From positions 27,832,086-27,896,085 of the forward strand of contig NC_053140.1 in the NCBI RefSeq assembly GCF_016808335.1: a stretch of 64,000 nucleotides of DNA. Direction: 5' to 3'. Both the position numbers and the translations under genes were made by a program. The stretch's first letter is position 1. Each line of letters opens with the position of its first letter. The notes under the pieces are model-generated. The model ran no database searches, was not told the DNA's origin, and was given only the letters and a program-made list of their open reading frames with translations. Source of the stretch: Panicum virgatum. Its lineage: Eukaryota > Streptophyta > Magnoliopsida > Poales > Poaceae. Below, in pieces: positions 36,273 through 47,456 of the stretch.

Positions 36273-36313
36273 GATGAAGATATGGAAAGTCAACAGATGA
36301 AGATATGGAAAGT
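36268..36313. repeat. 23-bp tandem duplication across the Tat/hAT junction
   Basis: The unit consists of the last five LTR bases CAACA plus GATGAAGATATGGAAAGT. It occurs at 36268-36290 and 36291-36313. Confidence 0.85.
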
Positions 36314-36348
36314 GATCCCGATATCATGAATGATGAAGATGAGCTGTA
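36273..36348 (+). pseudogene. hAT transposase, last codons
   Basis: An acidic tail (DPDIMNDEDEL then TAG) follows the Tat insertion. It continues in frame from the stretch ending at 26472 when one TSD copy is removed. The 23-bp duplication lies inside it. Confidence 0.55.
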
Positions 36349-36722
36349 GCCTGTAGCCGGCTGTACCTTTTAATCAAGATGCTTGTGTTCGGTTTAGACT
36401 TTTGTTTTGTCTATTTTAAGTGTCGGCTTGTGAATTGTGGTTGTGACTATGTACTGTCATAATGTCATTTGTCTATTTATTTTTATGTACTCATGTTGTA
36501 TGATTGGGCAAGATCATACGGGTCAGTGTTTCCATTTTACCTTTCCATAGACCGTTCGCTTTCGACACTTATCTGTTCGAATTGGTTCGTTTTCGATATA
36601 CCGTGAGTCCGTATTCGTATTCGTGTTAGACTTGTTCGTTTTTGATATCGCTTTCGTATTAAAATGCAAAGTGAAAACGGTAACGGGGTTATCCCGATCG
36701 ATTTCGACCGTTTTCAACCCTA
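36349..36722 (+). other. hAT 3' untranslated and right subterminal region
   Basis: No ORF was found. The last 200 bp carry TTCG/CGAA-rich and AAACGG motifs in both orientations (GTGAAAACGGTAACGGGG near 36671) and end in the TIR TTTTCAACCCTA. Such subterminal motifs bind the transposase in Ac-like elements. Confidence 0.7.
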
Positions 36723-37006
36723 ATCATGAGGGTGTACCATTGTTTCACCCTCCTAATGTGAGAGAAAGGAAACAATTTCCACTGCAAGACTTCCTGTGTC
36801 ATGCCTGGGATTACCAAGTTCGAACACAGTTTCTCAAATTCTTGCAAATGGTCAAGGGGATCATCATTGATCGACCCAGAGAAGAGTCATTTCCGAACCA
36901 TGGCTATAAAGTCAGGGTCGAGTTCATGGTTAGATGAGGAAGATGATAATGGCTTAGAGAACTCGCCCATTGGGGTAGAGAGTTGTGGAAAGGATAGCTG
37001 CTCCAT
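36723..37006 (-). pseudogene. gag: Athila-A gag, N-terminal fragment
   Basis: An ATG at 37006-37004 opens MEQLSFPQLSTPMGEF, followed by a Ser run and DPDFIAMVRK. A TGA at 36889-36887 stands where an Arg CGA would fit. Beyond it lies the Athila gag signature DPLDHLQEFEKLC ... KLFPFSHI ... KQWYTLM. The frame ends at the hAT terminus. The match is to the conserved N-terminal gag core of Athila elements. Confidence 0.75.
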
Positions 37007-37088
37007 GGGTAGTGGGGGTAAAGGTAGAAGGAAAGAAAAGGAAAAAGATACGAGGACGACTGAGTCCGAAGATAATGTAGCTGCCGTT

Positions 37089-37105
37089 CCCCGGCAACGG
37101 TGCCA
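37089..37105 (-). other. Athila-A primer-binding site
   Basis: The minus strand reads TGGCACCGTTGCCGGGG, one base off the TGGCGCCGTTGCCGGGG typical of Athila/Tat elements (thought to match an Asp tRNA). Confidence 0.75.
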
Positions 37106-37112
37106 GAAAGCT

Positions 37113-38612
37113 TGTTGGTACTTTGTAACGTTACGAATAAAATCCGAAAGCACATGGATACCGCTGTAGCTTTCACCCAAGAGTATTCCAGGGTATCGTA
37201 TCCACTGTGGAATATGAGTACACTATCTATGGGTTCAGGCTCGTCTAAGGAGACACACACTAGTGTAGGAGGATAGGAAGAGAGGACTTTCTAAGATCTA
37301 GAATCTATATTTAGAAAAAGAGATCACGTCACCGTTATACTTCGAGCTACTGGTTTCGACCGGCTTATACAAGCCGTTAGCTCCAATAATATGTGCTCTA
37401 TCCGATATCCGAATGTGGAGGATTACTAGGGCTCGAACAGGACTGTCACCACCTGCCATCTACCTCTACAAACCGTGGGACTATCAGACAACAGAGTGGT
37501 ATAGTCCAGCCTAGACACCACGTCTACGCTATTCCCTACTAACTCTAGAGGCGATTAGCGTTATCCTTTTCTATCCGGAGCCCAACTCTAGAGTCAAATG
37601 CTACTCTCTAAGCATACACTCATGTAATATAAGGCAGAGATAATAACTTGTAATCTAAACTCTAATTCTAAATTAGAAAGTGTCGAACAATTACAACCGA
37701 ATAAGCATCTGTCAAGGTACAAGCGGAGATGAGCGCCGACAAGCCCGGCACACCCCCCGACTCTCTCGCTCACTCTCATAGAGGTAAAATTTTTAGAAGA
37801 GCGCCGTTACCGGCGCCCCTCCTGAGTACCTCTACTCCTAAACTCCCTAAGACAACTCCCACTCAGGTGAGAACTCAAGAGAAGATGTTGTGGTGTGAAG
37901 TGTGGTGTGTTCTCATTTGCACCCCCTCCCCTTGTATTTATAGGAGGGAACCACCTGCCATTTGCCCGGGGATTGAGCCAAACTGCCATTGGGGACTAAC
38001 CACACCTCGTCATGTGTCATCGGAGAGGCAGTGGGGCCCGTGGGCCGCCACCACATGCTCGGCCGACCATGATGGTCGGCCAGCCATACAACGTGTCCGT
38101 TCGGCCCAAATCTTGTTCTCAAGGCTGCTAGGTGGGCCCTCATGTCATGTATATAGGTTTGGGCTTGTCTTAAGTCAGTTTGGTGGCTCTGGTGGGCCCG
38201 TAGATCCTCGTGAACGCATCTGATTCATGAAGATGTTGTTGCCTAGGATCAACGACGTGTCACCTTGCTTTTGGGGTGCATTCTCCTCTCATTCCCAAGC
38301 GTAAGCAACCTGCACATAACTATACACCAACACTTTGTGGAATTTGTTAGCAATAACTCCTACCACTAGTATTGACACTCATCTTTCATACGCTCATGCA
38401 GGAGCTGATGGCTTGCCTTGATGGTCGGGTTTGTATCTTGACGCTTGAAGCCTGTTTTACCTGCATTTCTGCTTGAATTCCAATATAGTAATATTTCTAA
38501 GAGGAAATATGCAATTGTCTCTTTCTGGATAACATAGGCAGGTATGAGACATTATTCTCATGATTTCAGGCTCTAGGTGACCCTTGAAATGAGTCGTTAG
38601 CGAGCATCAACA
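37113..38612 (-). repeat. Athila-A 5' LTR
   Basis: This LTR of 1500 bp reads TGTTGATGCTCGC...GTACCAACA on the minus strand. Much of it is homologous in inverted orientation to the Athila-B LTR (43486-43990 and 55695-56467), with about 200 bp extra near its start. It contains a 21-bp dyad at 38061-38081. Confidence 0.8.
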
Positions 38613-39550
38613 AGATGCTAGAGCAGTTGGCGAAGCACTCCTACTTCTATTTCCTTCATGGTTATTCTGGTTACCATCAAATACCCATCCATCCTGATGA
38701 TCAAAGCAAGACTACATTCACATTCCCCTATGGAACCTATGCCTACCGACGAATGTCATTCGGGCTATGCAACGCACCCGCGTCATTACGAAGGTGCATG
38801 ATGTCCATTTTCTCCGACATGATTGAGGAAATTATGGAAGTTTTCATGGACGACTTCTCGGTCTATGGAAGAACCTTCGATCATTGTCTAGAAAACTTGG
38901 ATAGAGTCTTGCAGAGATGCCAAGAAAAGGACCTGATCCTCAACTGGGAGAAATGTCATTTCATGGTCTGTGAAGGCATTGTTTTAGGACACTTGGTGTC
39001 CGAGAGAGGGATAGTGGTGGACAATGCGAAGATTGAAGTCATTGAGCGACTTCCACCGCACACCAATGTGAAAGGAATAAGAAGCTTCCTTGGCCATGCC
39101 GGATTCTATCGAAGGTTCATCGCGAACTTCTCCCAGATCGCTAGACCCCTCACAAGTCTTCTAGCCAAGGATGTTCTTTTCCAATTCACAGATGAGTGCC
39201 ATAAAGCCTTTGACACTCTTAAGAAGGCACTCATCTCAGCTCCAATCATTCAACCCCCAAATTGGAAGCTCCCATTCGAGATCATGTGTGATGCTAGTGA
39301 CTATGCAGTGGGGGCTGTACTCGGTCAGACCAAGGATAAGAAGCATCACGCGATCGCGTATGCAAGCAAGACATTTACTGGAGCTCAGCTCAACTATGCC
39401 ACAACAGAAAAAGAGCTCCTAGTAGTCGTCTTTGCTATTGACAAGTTTAGGTCCTATCTAGTGGGGACAAAGGTCATCGTCTACACTGACCATGCAGCAC
39501 TCAAGTACCTCCTCACTAAGAAATATGCTAAACCAAGGTTGATCAGATAG
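38613..39550 (+). pseudogene. pol: Athila-B reverse transcriptase and RNase H
   Basis: The open frame starts inside RT at [19 protein letters not shown], because Athila-A cut it. Motifs are [29 protein letters not shown], the catalytic FMDDFSVYG, a thumb with [10 protein letters not shown], and RNase H ([36 protein letters not shown]). HGYSG replaces the usual DGYSG, removing a catalytic Asp of the RT. The frame ends at TAG 39548-39550 and continues with QEFDLEIKDKKGVENSVAEH in the same frame. Confidence 0.88.
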
Positions 39551-41011
39551 ATTCTCTTACTCCAGGAGTTTGATTTAGAAATTAAAGATAAGAAAGGAGT
39601 AGAGAATTCAGTGGCGGAACATTTATCGCGCATGACCAATACTAACACCCATGACCCGCCGATAAATGACTTCCTACGGGACGATATGCTTCTCAAGGTA
39701 ACAGCTTCGCACCCCTGGTATGCAAATATTGTGAACTTCATGGTTTCAGGGTATATATCCCTAGGGGAGAGCAGAAAGAAGCTAGTATATGAGAGTAGAC
39801 GCCACCTATGGGATGCACCATATCTATACCGAGTTTGTGTAGATGGGTTACTCAGACGTTGTGTACCTATGGCAGAAGGACGCAAGATCATAGAAAAATG
39901 CCATGCAGTACAATATGGAGGTCACTATAGTGTATTTCGCACTCATGCGAAAATCTGGCAGAGTGGGTTCTATTGGCCATCTATGTATGAAGATACAAAG
40001 AAATTCATCTGAAGATGTTCAAACTGCCAGAGGCATGGAGGGATCACAGCTCGCAATGCAATGCCCCTAAACTACAATCTTCAGGTAGAACTCTTTGACG
40101 TGTGGGGTATTGATTACATGGGACCTTTTGTAAGATCCCAAGGATGCGAGTACATCTTGGTCGCCATAGATTATGTCTCCAAATGGGTCGAAGCCATGCC
40201 ATGCAGAGCCGCAGATGCAAAGCATGCCCGTAAGGTGTTCCATGAGATTATCTTTCCAAGGTTTGGCACACCACAGATGGTAATCAGTGACGGAGGGTCA
40301 CACTTCATTGACTCAGCCTTCTAGAACTTTCTCAAGGAGCTTGGGACAAGGCACAACATCGCGACTCCGTATCACCGTCAGACCAGCGGTCAAGCAGAAA
40401 CATCCAACAAACAAATCAAGAACATTCTGCAGAAGACCGTGAATGAGATGGGGAAGGGATGGAAGCTGAAACTACCAGATGCACTATGGGCATACCGTAC
40501 AACATACAAGACACCCATTGGAATGTCACCCTATCAGCTCGTCTATGGGAAAACTTGCCACTTACCTGTAGAGCTGGAGCACAAAGCGCACTGGGTTGTC
40601 CGGCAATGGAACATGGACCTAAAACTAGCCGGAGAGTACCGGAGGCGTCAGATTTCGAAACTGGAGGAATGGAGAGACAAAGCTTATCATAGCGCCTCGA
40701 TCTACAAAGAAAGAACCAAGAGATGGCATGATAAGCGGTTGAAGCCCAAGAATTTCAACCCAAGAGACAAGGTATTACTTTTCAATTCCAGGGTCAAGTT
40801 GTTTGGTCATGGAAAGCTACGAAGCAAATGGCAGGGACCGTACCAATTCATCGACACATCATCTCATGGAGCCATCATGATGCAAGATGATGACGGTAAC
40901 ACCTATAAGGTAAACGGTCAACGACTCAATCTTTTCTTGGATCATAATAAAGCTCTTGATGAAGAGATAGACATGATTGAGTTAGTCGATCACGTGTTTA
41001 TATCTAATTAA
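39551..41011 (+). pseudogene. pol: Athila-B integrase
   Basis: Same-frame pieces give the RNase H-integrase connection and the HHCC zinc region (CHAVQYGGHYSVFRTHAK ... RCSNCQRHG), with TGA near 40010 where CGA would code Arg. The catalytic core has VWGIDYMGPF, VISDGGSHF and a TAG near 40322 (CAG expected). The third acidic residue lies near [10 protein letters not shown]. The C-terminal region is open to 41011 ([17 protein letters not shown]). With three stops the protein is not made, but the domains are well preserved. Confidence 0.88.
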
Positions 41012-41353
41012 GAGCCATATAGGCCAAAAGGGCAGGTGGGCCCTTTGTACCTCTAATCTACTCAACCCCACCTGCTGACCAGCACAAGCTGGGGCCCACT
41101 GGGGCCCAGCTATGGTTGGCCGACCAACATGGTCGGTCGAGCATGGGCCGGCCCCAATATGGCCCAGCTTCGGTACATGGCCTCCTTGACCTAACAAGAG
41201 CCCAAGTCTATGAGGGACGACGGCGATCTCGAGGAGAAAATAGGAGTTCTCGTGCCTCTCTCCTAGAAAACCTAAGACCCTCTCTTCTCCACCTTGTTTC
41301 CATCTACTCCAAAACCTCCATTGATCCCAGCAGCATCCCACCATCTTCAACCT
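41012..41353 (+). other. Athila-B spacer after integrase
   Basis: No convincing ORF. It carries GTGGGCC-rich sequence and an inverted GGCCGACC/GGTCGG motif at about 41114-41140. Confidence 0.5.
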
Positions 41354-42124
41354 ATGGCCGGCGAAGGAAATCCCAAAACCGTAGCCACCACGCCGGCTGC
41401 AACTCATCCAGCGAGTCCTCTAGCAACCGATGCCCCAAATCCTGCCACTGAAGCAATGCTTGAGGATGAGGTGACCTTCGTGCAACCCTTGGCGATGATC
41501 CCTGTCCAGGGGAGCAGCGGAGGGCTGGTGGGCGCCACCCACCGGTCGGCCGATTAGCTTGGTCGGCCGACCAGGGTGCGCGACATCCACCGTCCCCACT
41601 CCACTGCACGATCGCCCTCGCCCCTCAAGATCGCGAAATCCAGGGCACACTCACAGAGCCCGTACAGAAGACCCTCCAAGGAAACTCCATCCCCATTGAG
41701 GCCGATCGCAAAGCAGCTCTTCAAGGATGAAGCGGCAACAGGATCGTCTGCGCTGCCTCAGATTGCACAGACCGCTCCCATACCCCAATGGAGCGCCTCA
41801 GATCCTGTACAGGGGGCAACCGCAACTCAAACTCTGGACACTCAAATGAGGAGCGTAGCCACTAGTCCATCCCCGAAGCAGACCAGATCTCAGTCATCTC
41901 CTGCAAAGCCCAAAGGTGTCGCTGCACCAGAGGGATCTACCATCGCCAACCTCACCGCGATGGTCCAGCAGTTGCACCTGGAGAACAGGCACCTCGAGGA
42001 CCAGCTTGCGGAGAGGAAGATCGAGGTTGAGGAGCTTCGAGATGACCTCCATCTTCTGCGTCGTGGTTTGAGCGCTAAGATGAAGCGCTTGTATGCGGCT
42101 ACGGGTCACAAGGACCTCTATTAG
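41354..42124 (+). pseudogene. Athila-B third ORF, coiled-coil protein (one stop codon)
   Basis: The frame opens at ATG 41354 (MAGEGNPKTVATTPAATH) and is open to TAG at 41555-41557. It continues in the same frame from 41558 to the stop at 42122-42124, about 256 codons in all. The body is Ser/Pro/Ala-rich and basic. The last third is a predicted coiled coil with heptad Leu/Glu pattern (LTAMVQQLHLENRHLEDQL, VEELRDDLHLL). It occupies the position where Athila elements often have an env-like ORF, but no signal peptide or membrane segment is visible. It has a low-complexity gag/adaptor-like character. Function unknown. Confidence 0.6.
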
Positions 42125-43485
42125 GAGTCGCCTCCTAAAAAGGATTGTTATCATTAGTTTAGTTCGGGCGCTAGTCTTAGTCATTTCATTTAGGTTTAGT
42201 TTGGTTTAGTCGCGCCCCAGGTTTGTTTAGTTTTTTTTGGATTGAGAACTTTGGCTCCCCGATGTTAATGCCGGCAGAGCCCCTTTTATCTTTTATGTTT
42301 TGTTTTGTCTATGATCGATGAGTAGGTCAAAAACAAGTGTGGGGGGGGGTGGGGAGATCCCATGACACTACACATTCACGATCACATTCACACATCACAC
42401 GCACCTCCCGTTCCGACTTCTGAGTTTGCACTACCTCAATTGTTTCCTCCCTTTTAGCATTTCTAAACATGCGCATAACGTTCCAAATACCTGAAATTGT
42501 TTAAGAATATGCTAACATGAGTTCTTGATAGATGCCTTGCATAAATGGTTTTCATGCTGCTCTTGAGTTTGTGAACCATATCTTATAGGACCCCATGATG
42601 CTTAGTTGTTGTGTAATGAGATATGTCTGGTTTAAAGTTGTTCATCTCTTTCATGTTGACTAGTTTGGGAATTTTATTTATGAAAACAAAACTGAGTTCA
42701 TGGTCTTTTCTCTTTACCCACCACCCTACCAAAGCCATATGTTACTTCCCACTTGAAAATCCCATGTATTTGTCTCTTGACTACATGTTCAGCTTGATCA
42801 AATTTTGTGACCCATCATGGTTTACATTGTTTACGTTCTTGATTAAAGGTTATATGTTCAGATGAAACTCATGCTCCTTAAATACTGTTTGACAATAGTA
42901 TTAAAAAACAATAGAGAGGGAGAGATGAAAAGATGGCATGCCAAAGAAGCATGACCCAAAAAATGAGAGAAAAGATGGGAGGCCAAAGAAGCATGACCCA
43001 GCAAATAAAGTCAGACATGAAAAGGAGCATATAATTATTTCTACATTATCCTAATCATTCCGTAAATATAAGTATCAATGTATGGATCCAATCTTTGATC
43101 TTGCAACAGATTTGAGTCAAGCGGATGCCTTCCTACCCTACCAACTAAACTCCACATACGCCATCAAGGCCGGTGAGGTCAAGTAAGGGTAAGTTTTGGT
43201 AAAGAAGTTAAGAGTGACATCGAGAGAAAAGAGTAAGACCATGAACACTTTTTCTATGAAAATTCTTTCAAAAATCCCCAAGTCTGGCACATGACAGGAT
43301 GACACTTGAAGCCAAGATCATTCTGTTCTTCAACAGCTCAAGATATCATGGTAGACACATTCAAGTTCACAAGCAAAAGTAAGGTATGGAATAACTTTTA
43401 TGCGGGATGTTCTATCAGGAAGATGCCAAGGCATCTCAGTCCTGACCTTTACTCGGGACGAGCAAAGGGCCAAGTGTGGGGGATC
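42125..43485 (+). other. Athila-B long 3' non-coding region
   Basis: No supported ORF. It contains an upstream purine-rich tract (42331-42357), an imperfect tandem repeat of about 40 bp (42920-43004, CCAAAGAAGCATGACCCA twice) and the functional-looking PPT at 43465-43485 (CCAAGTGTGGGGGATC). Confidence 0.7.
43465..43485 (+). other. Athila-B polypurine tract
   Basis: AAGTGTGGGGGATC lies directly before the LTR start, TGATTGACGG. The same core occurs at 42336-42355 in a longer G run. Confidence 0.75.
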
Positions 43486-43990
43486 TGATTGACGGTCACT
43501 AACGACCTATTTTGACCATCAACTCCTGCACAAAAATGAACCATAATGTGGAATAAATGCTAGGATAGACTTATTTACTAACAAATTCCACAGATGATGT
43601 TCTAGAATATGTGCAGGTGATTTTTAGCTAATTTTGCAGCATAATGGTGTGACATGATCCAAGACACGATGTTCCAACGAATCAGGACGCGACACATGTC
43701 AAAACATGGATTAGAGGGCCCACCAGAGCAAGAAACCGACATACTAGAGGCTAATACCCATGCCATTGACAAGTGGGCCCAGGAAGAAACCTACAGACCA
43801 AAAGGGAAGGTCGGTGGGCCCACTGGGTGGCGAGCCGACCACCCTGGCGACCGAGTAGCCCGTAGGCCCCACCGACTTAACCTTGCCATGTGGAGAAAGC
43901 TCATTGGATGCCTACGTCGGTTTGGAGAGGATTAGCTGCAGATGGAGCTCCCCTTGGCCATGGCTCCCTCATATAAATATAGAGGGGGAG
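43486..43990 (+). repeat. Athila-B 3' LTR, first part
   Basis: It starts TGATTGACGGTC and contains CATATAAATATAG, a good TATA box, at 43970-43982. It is cut by R3 and resumes at 55695. Confidence 0.8.
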
Positions 43991-46900
43991 TGTAACACCC
44001 TAATTTTAAATTTCAGTATTTATTAATAAATTAATTGGCTTTAGTTAATTTTTTTAAGGTTTATTGTGTTTAGTTGGCATTTAATCTAATTTTTGTCCCT
44101 AATTAATTAAAATTTATCATAGGTTTAAACCTTTTGTTGCATTCATGCTGGTGCATAATTTTGTTTGAGTGTGGGTGAATTCAAATTTTATTTGAATTCA
44201 AACTTTGATTGGTTTAGAAATAGAAAAGAAAGAGAAAATAGAAATAGAAAACAAAACCCTCAACCAAACCCAAACCCCACTCTAACCCGGCCCAAAAACC
44301 CACCAGCTCAAGCCCATCCTCCCTCTCCCTTCCCGCGGGTCACTTCGGCCCAGACTCCCCCGCACGGCCCGCTCCCACGGCCTGCCTTCGCGCTGCGGCC
44401 CACGCCCGCGGCCCATCACCCTTCTTCCCCCCGGTCCGCTCGCGCTCGGCCCAGCCACCGCGAGCGCTCAGCAGGCCCGCACCGCAGCCGCTCGCCGCCA
44501 GCGCGTCGCCTCTCCCCCGCCTCACCCCGCTGACACCCGGGCCCCCCTCGTCAGCTCTATCTTCCCCGTCTCCTTCGCGCGCGCCAACGGAAACCGCCGC
44601 GATCCCCGGCGAACCCCGCGCCCGAATCCCGCACGCCGAGACCGGCCCTCCCTTCTTAAACCGCCCTGGCCCTCCCCAGCGCCCCATCTCCCCACACAGC
44701 CGCCACCCCTACGCCCCAGCGCCAACCCCGCGACCTCCGCCCGACGCAGAGCACCGCGCCGCCGCGGCCACGTCGCCTTGCCGCGCCACCACCCCTGCCA
44801 AGCTCTCCCAGAACTCCGCCCCGAGTCCAGGCTTCGCCTCTAGCCCTCTAACCTCGACCACAACCTTTACAGCGCCGGAATTTCCGCCAAGGGCCGAACG
44901 CCGGTGAGTAACCCGCCTTTCGATTTCTCGCCGCCGGTGGTCCTTGACCCGTCCTGACCCCTTGGTTTGCTCCGCAGCCTCGCCCCGAGTGGGTCCGCGC
45001 CGTCCAGAAGCTCGGGAGCGCCCTCCTTCAACCCCTCCTCAAGCGCCGCCTCTGCGCCGCCGCCAAACTCGCCGCCGACCCCTCCCCGCTACGGATCCGT
45101 CCACCCCGCGCCCTCGGTGAGCCACGCCTCGGTCCGTTCTATCTTTTGGCACTAGTTTTTGTGGATCCGAAGCCCCAGCACCCCCAGAACCCCGTTCGCC
45201 GGCGATGCTCCGCCGTGCACACCCGCCACCGCCGCCACACACGCCGTTTCGAACCCCAATCCACTGCTCTGAGCGCATGTGTGCATTACGCATGCCACGG
45301 GCTTGCCCCACGACCAAAACCCGGCCCGAAGTGACCCCTGGAGCGCCGTTTTGGCCTTCCCCGTCGAGCTTGCCGCCGCGGAGCAGAGCTCCGGCGAGCT
45401 CCGCCGCCGCCCGCGCGCCCTTCTGTTCTCAGCCGTCGGATCCAAAAGCGATGGCCACGATTAGATCAACCCCCATTCAGATCCAGGTCGCCAGATCGCG
45501 ATCCAACGGCCAATATCCTAGGATACCGTTTCGCTGTGGCAATTTTGTTAAAGAACCCCCCAGTTCTCCCAGAATCAACCCGCAGTCCACCTATTTTGAA
45601 AAATAATCGCAGATAGGCCCAAAACTTTGCAAGAACACCCCTGAGCTTCCTAGAATTTGAACCCGCCGTCCAGGCTTAGTCCTTTTGCGTGTTAGCCCCT
45701 AGATCTTTTCAGTATTTACGTTTCAGCCCCTGGTTTTTGTAGAAAAGCCCCTGAAACTTCAGTTTTCTTACAAATAAGCCCCTGAACCTTGTTTTTGGCC
45801 TAGTTTATGCGTTTTAGCTCCGATTTTAGCGTTCTTTATATCCACGCGATCGTTGTAACGCGTAGAATAGTTCTAGAGTAGTTTTGTGCGCTGTTTTTAT
45901 GTATTGATGTACTGTTTCTTAGTTTTTGTTAATGTTTGCTTGTATGCTTATTTTTGTGCATTGTTTTGGCCATGTGTTCGTGAGTAGACGTTGATCCATC
46001 TGAGGAGCCTCAGTACCAGTACCCGGAGCAGCAGCCGTCTTCCGAGCATTTTGAGCAGCAGCAGGAGCAGTACGAGGAAGGCAAGTATAACATGAACAAC
46101 CTATCATCTTTAAATACATTTTCATACTGCATTTCAATACTGTATGCCTATAAGGACTTTCCTAGCCACTTTATATCCTTTATTTATACCTTTGGGTTGC
46201 ATTATGGTTAGTTGTGCTAGGTTGCTGCGCTATAACACACTCTGGTCCTTTTTAATTAATTTGATTAATGTTTTACTTGAACTTAATTCTGAGAGTGGCA
46301 CTCTGTGTGGCTTGAGTGGCTCACTTCTCGTTAAAAGATGTTTTTTTAGAAACATGGTTTAGGGGGCCAGCACGGTGCTTACTGCCTGGTTGGCCACTCT
46401 CCATAAGGACCGGTTCATAGAGCGACAACCTGGGACAACAGCGCTACCACAAGGCTAGAATGGGATAGACTTGGCGTAATAACTAGATCTTTTTGGTTTG
46501 GAGTAACTTACCTGCGGGGCAAGAGTAGTAAGCTTCAATGGTCCCTGCTCCTCCGGCTTGGTCTGTGCTTGGATTGCGCTCCTGTGCTTGTACCCCCGGA
46601 GGTGGGCCCCATCGTCGCCGACCTAACTCTCGCGGTTACGCCTTACCAACGAGATTCTTTTTAAAGGCCTCGTAGTGAGTCGCTGGCCATCTCACCTAAG
46701 GAAGTGTGATGAACAACTGGCGTAGCTCACGACTTGTGGGTAAAGATGTGCAACCTCTGCAGAGTGTAAAACTGGTATACTAGCCGTGCTCACGGTTATG
46801 AGCGGCCCAGATCCTCCTTTTGATTAGTGAAGTTATCTCCTTCCGACGAGGGAGGTGCTTCTCGGGGTTTACCTTGGTGGCTTGGTTTTGGTTTGGCTTC

Positions 46901-47453
46901 TCAGTAGTTACATGATTTAAACTTGATTAATTACTATGTAACTGGGTTAATGGTAATTCATCAACTAGTAGTAAATAGCTTAAATAAAATCTTGCCAACA
47001 CTTAAAAGCTAATGCAGTTGAGTCAGCCAGCCTAGAGCCTCATAGTTTGTGTTATACTTGTTGAGTACAAGTTGTGTACTCACTCTTGCCTCTTCTCTAC
47101 TTTTTCCTCTCGGCTACGCTACTGCTGCTCAGTTCCTGCCGACACGAGGGAGTTCGTCCAGCGCTACCAGGACTACGAGGACTTCTAGGTGCTTCGTCTC
47201 CCAGTCGACGTCCCTGTGGCGCCCTGCTTCAGCTTCGGAGAGCTTTATCGTATTTTTTTTTTTTGTACTTCGCTTCCGCTGTATCAGACATTTTGTCATT
47301 ATTGTAATAAATAACATTCGTATTCGCTTTATTATGTCTTTTTACGTGATATGTGCTATGATATACTGTTCATTCTGTTGTATATACGTGTGACTTGATC
47401 CTGGCACGTATATGATTGCTCGGTTTATGTTCTTTTATAAACCGGGTGTTACA
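43991..47453 (+). repeat. R3 5' LTR
   Basis: It starts TGTAACACCC and ends GGTGTTACA. A GC-rich core (44280-45470) has clear splice donors (CCG|GTGAGT at 44904; CTCG|GTGAGC at 45117) and an acceptor TCCGCAG ending at 44977. Confidence 0.95.
44978..47188 (+). other. Spliced-looking LTR ORF in R3 5' LTR
   Basis: Candidate exons are 44978-45116 (open, Pro/Leu/Ala/Arg-rich; acceptor CCGCAG, donor GTGAGC), 45988-46080 (donor AG|GCAAGT) and 47133-47188 (stop TAG). Phases match those of R2. The first exon is not clearly homologous to that of R2, while exons A and B are. Exon A has one more codon than R1 and synonymous differences (CCT for CCC, CAT for CAC). Confidence 0.5.
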
Positions 47454-47456
47454 GAG

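Larger units (their letters stand above)
1..36722 (+). mobile_element. Ac-like hAT DNA transposon, right part, interrupted by two LTR retrotransposons
   Basis: This is the host frame for bases 1-1728, 25915-26472 and 36273-36722; the rest is later insertions. The coding pieces form a hAT transposase with a BED zinc finger, an RNase H-like core and a C-terminal dimerisation domain. The right terminus, 36702-36722, reads CGACCGTTTTCAACCCTA, close to the known Ac 3' end with its ACCG and TTTTCA..CCCTA motifs. AAACGG subterminal motifs lie just inside. The left terminus is outside the window, so the 8-bp TSD (candidate atcatgag, 36723-36730) cannot be confirmed. It lies inside gag of a minus-strand Athila element. 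Confidence 0.85.
36723..38612 (-). mobile_element. Athila-A: Athila-lineage Ty3 element, 5' part
   Basis: In minus orientation it has a 5' LTR (37113-38612), PBS and the start of gag, cut at 36723 by the hAT. The remainder lies left of the window. Its right end abuts an Athila-B RT frame at 38613. The adjacent AGATG is the likely TSD; the partner is out of view. Confidence 0.8.

Noticed and set aside
42920..43004. CRISPR-like short repeats
   Set aside because: Two imperfect copies without spacers of regular size in a eukaryotic retroelement; a simple tandem duplication.
41012..43485. Envelope-like gene in Athila-B
   Set aside because: No signal peptide, transmembrane segment or long ORF apart from the coiled-coil ORF3.
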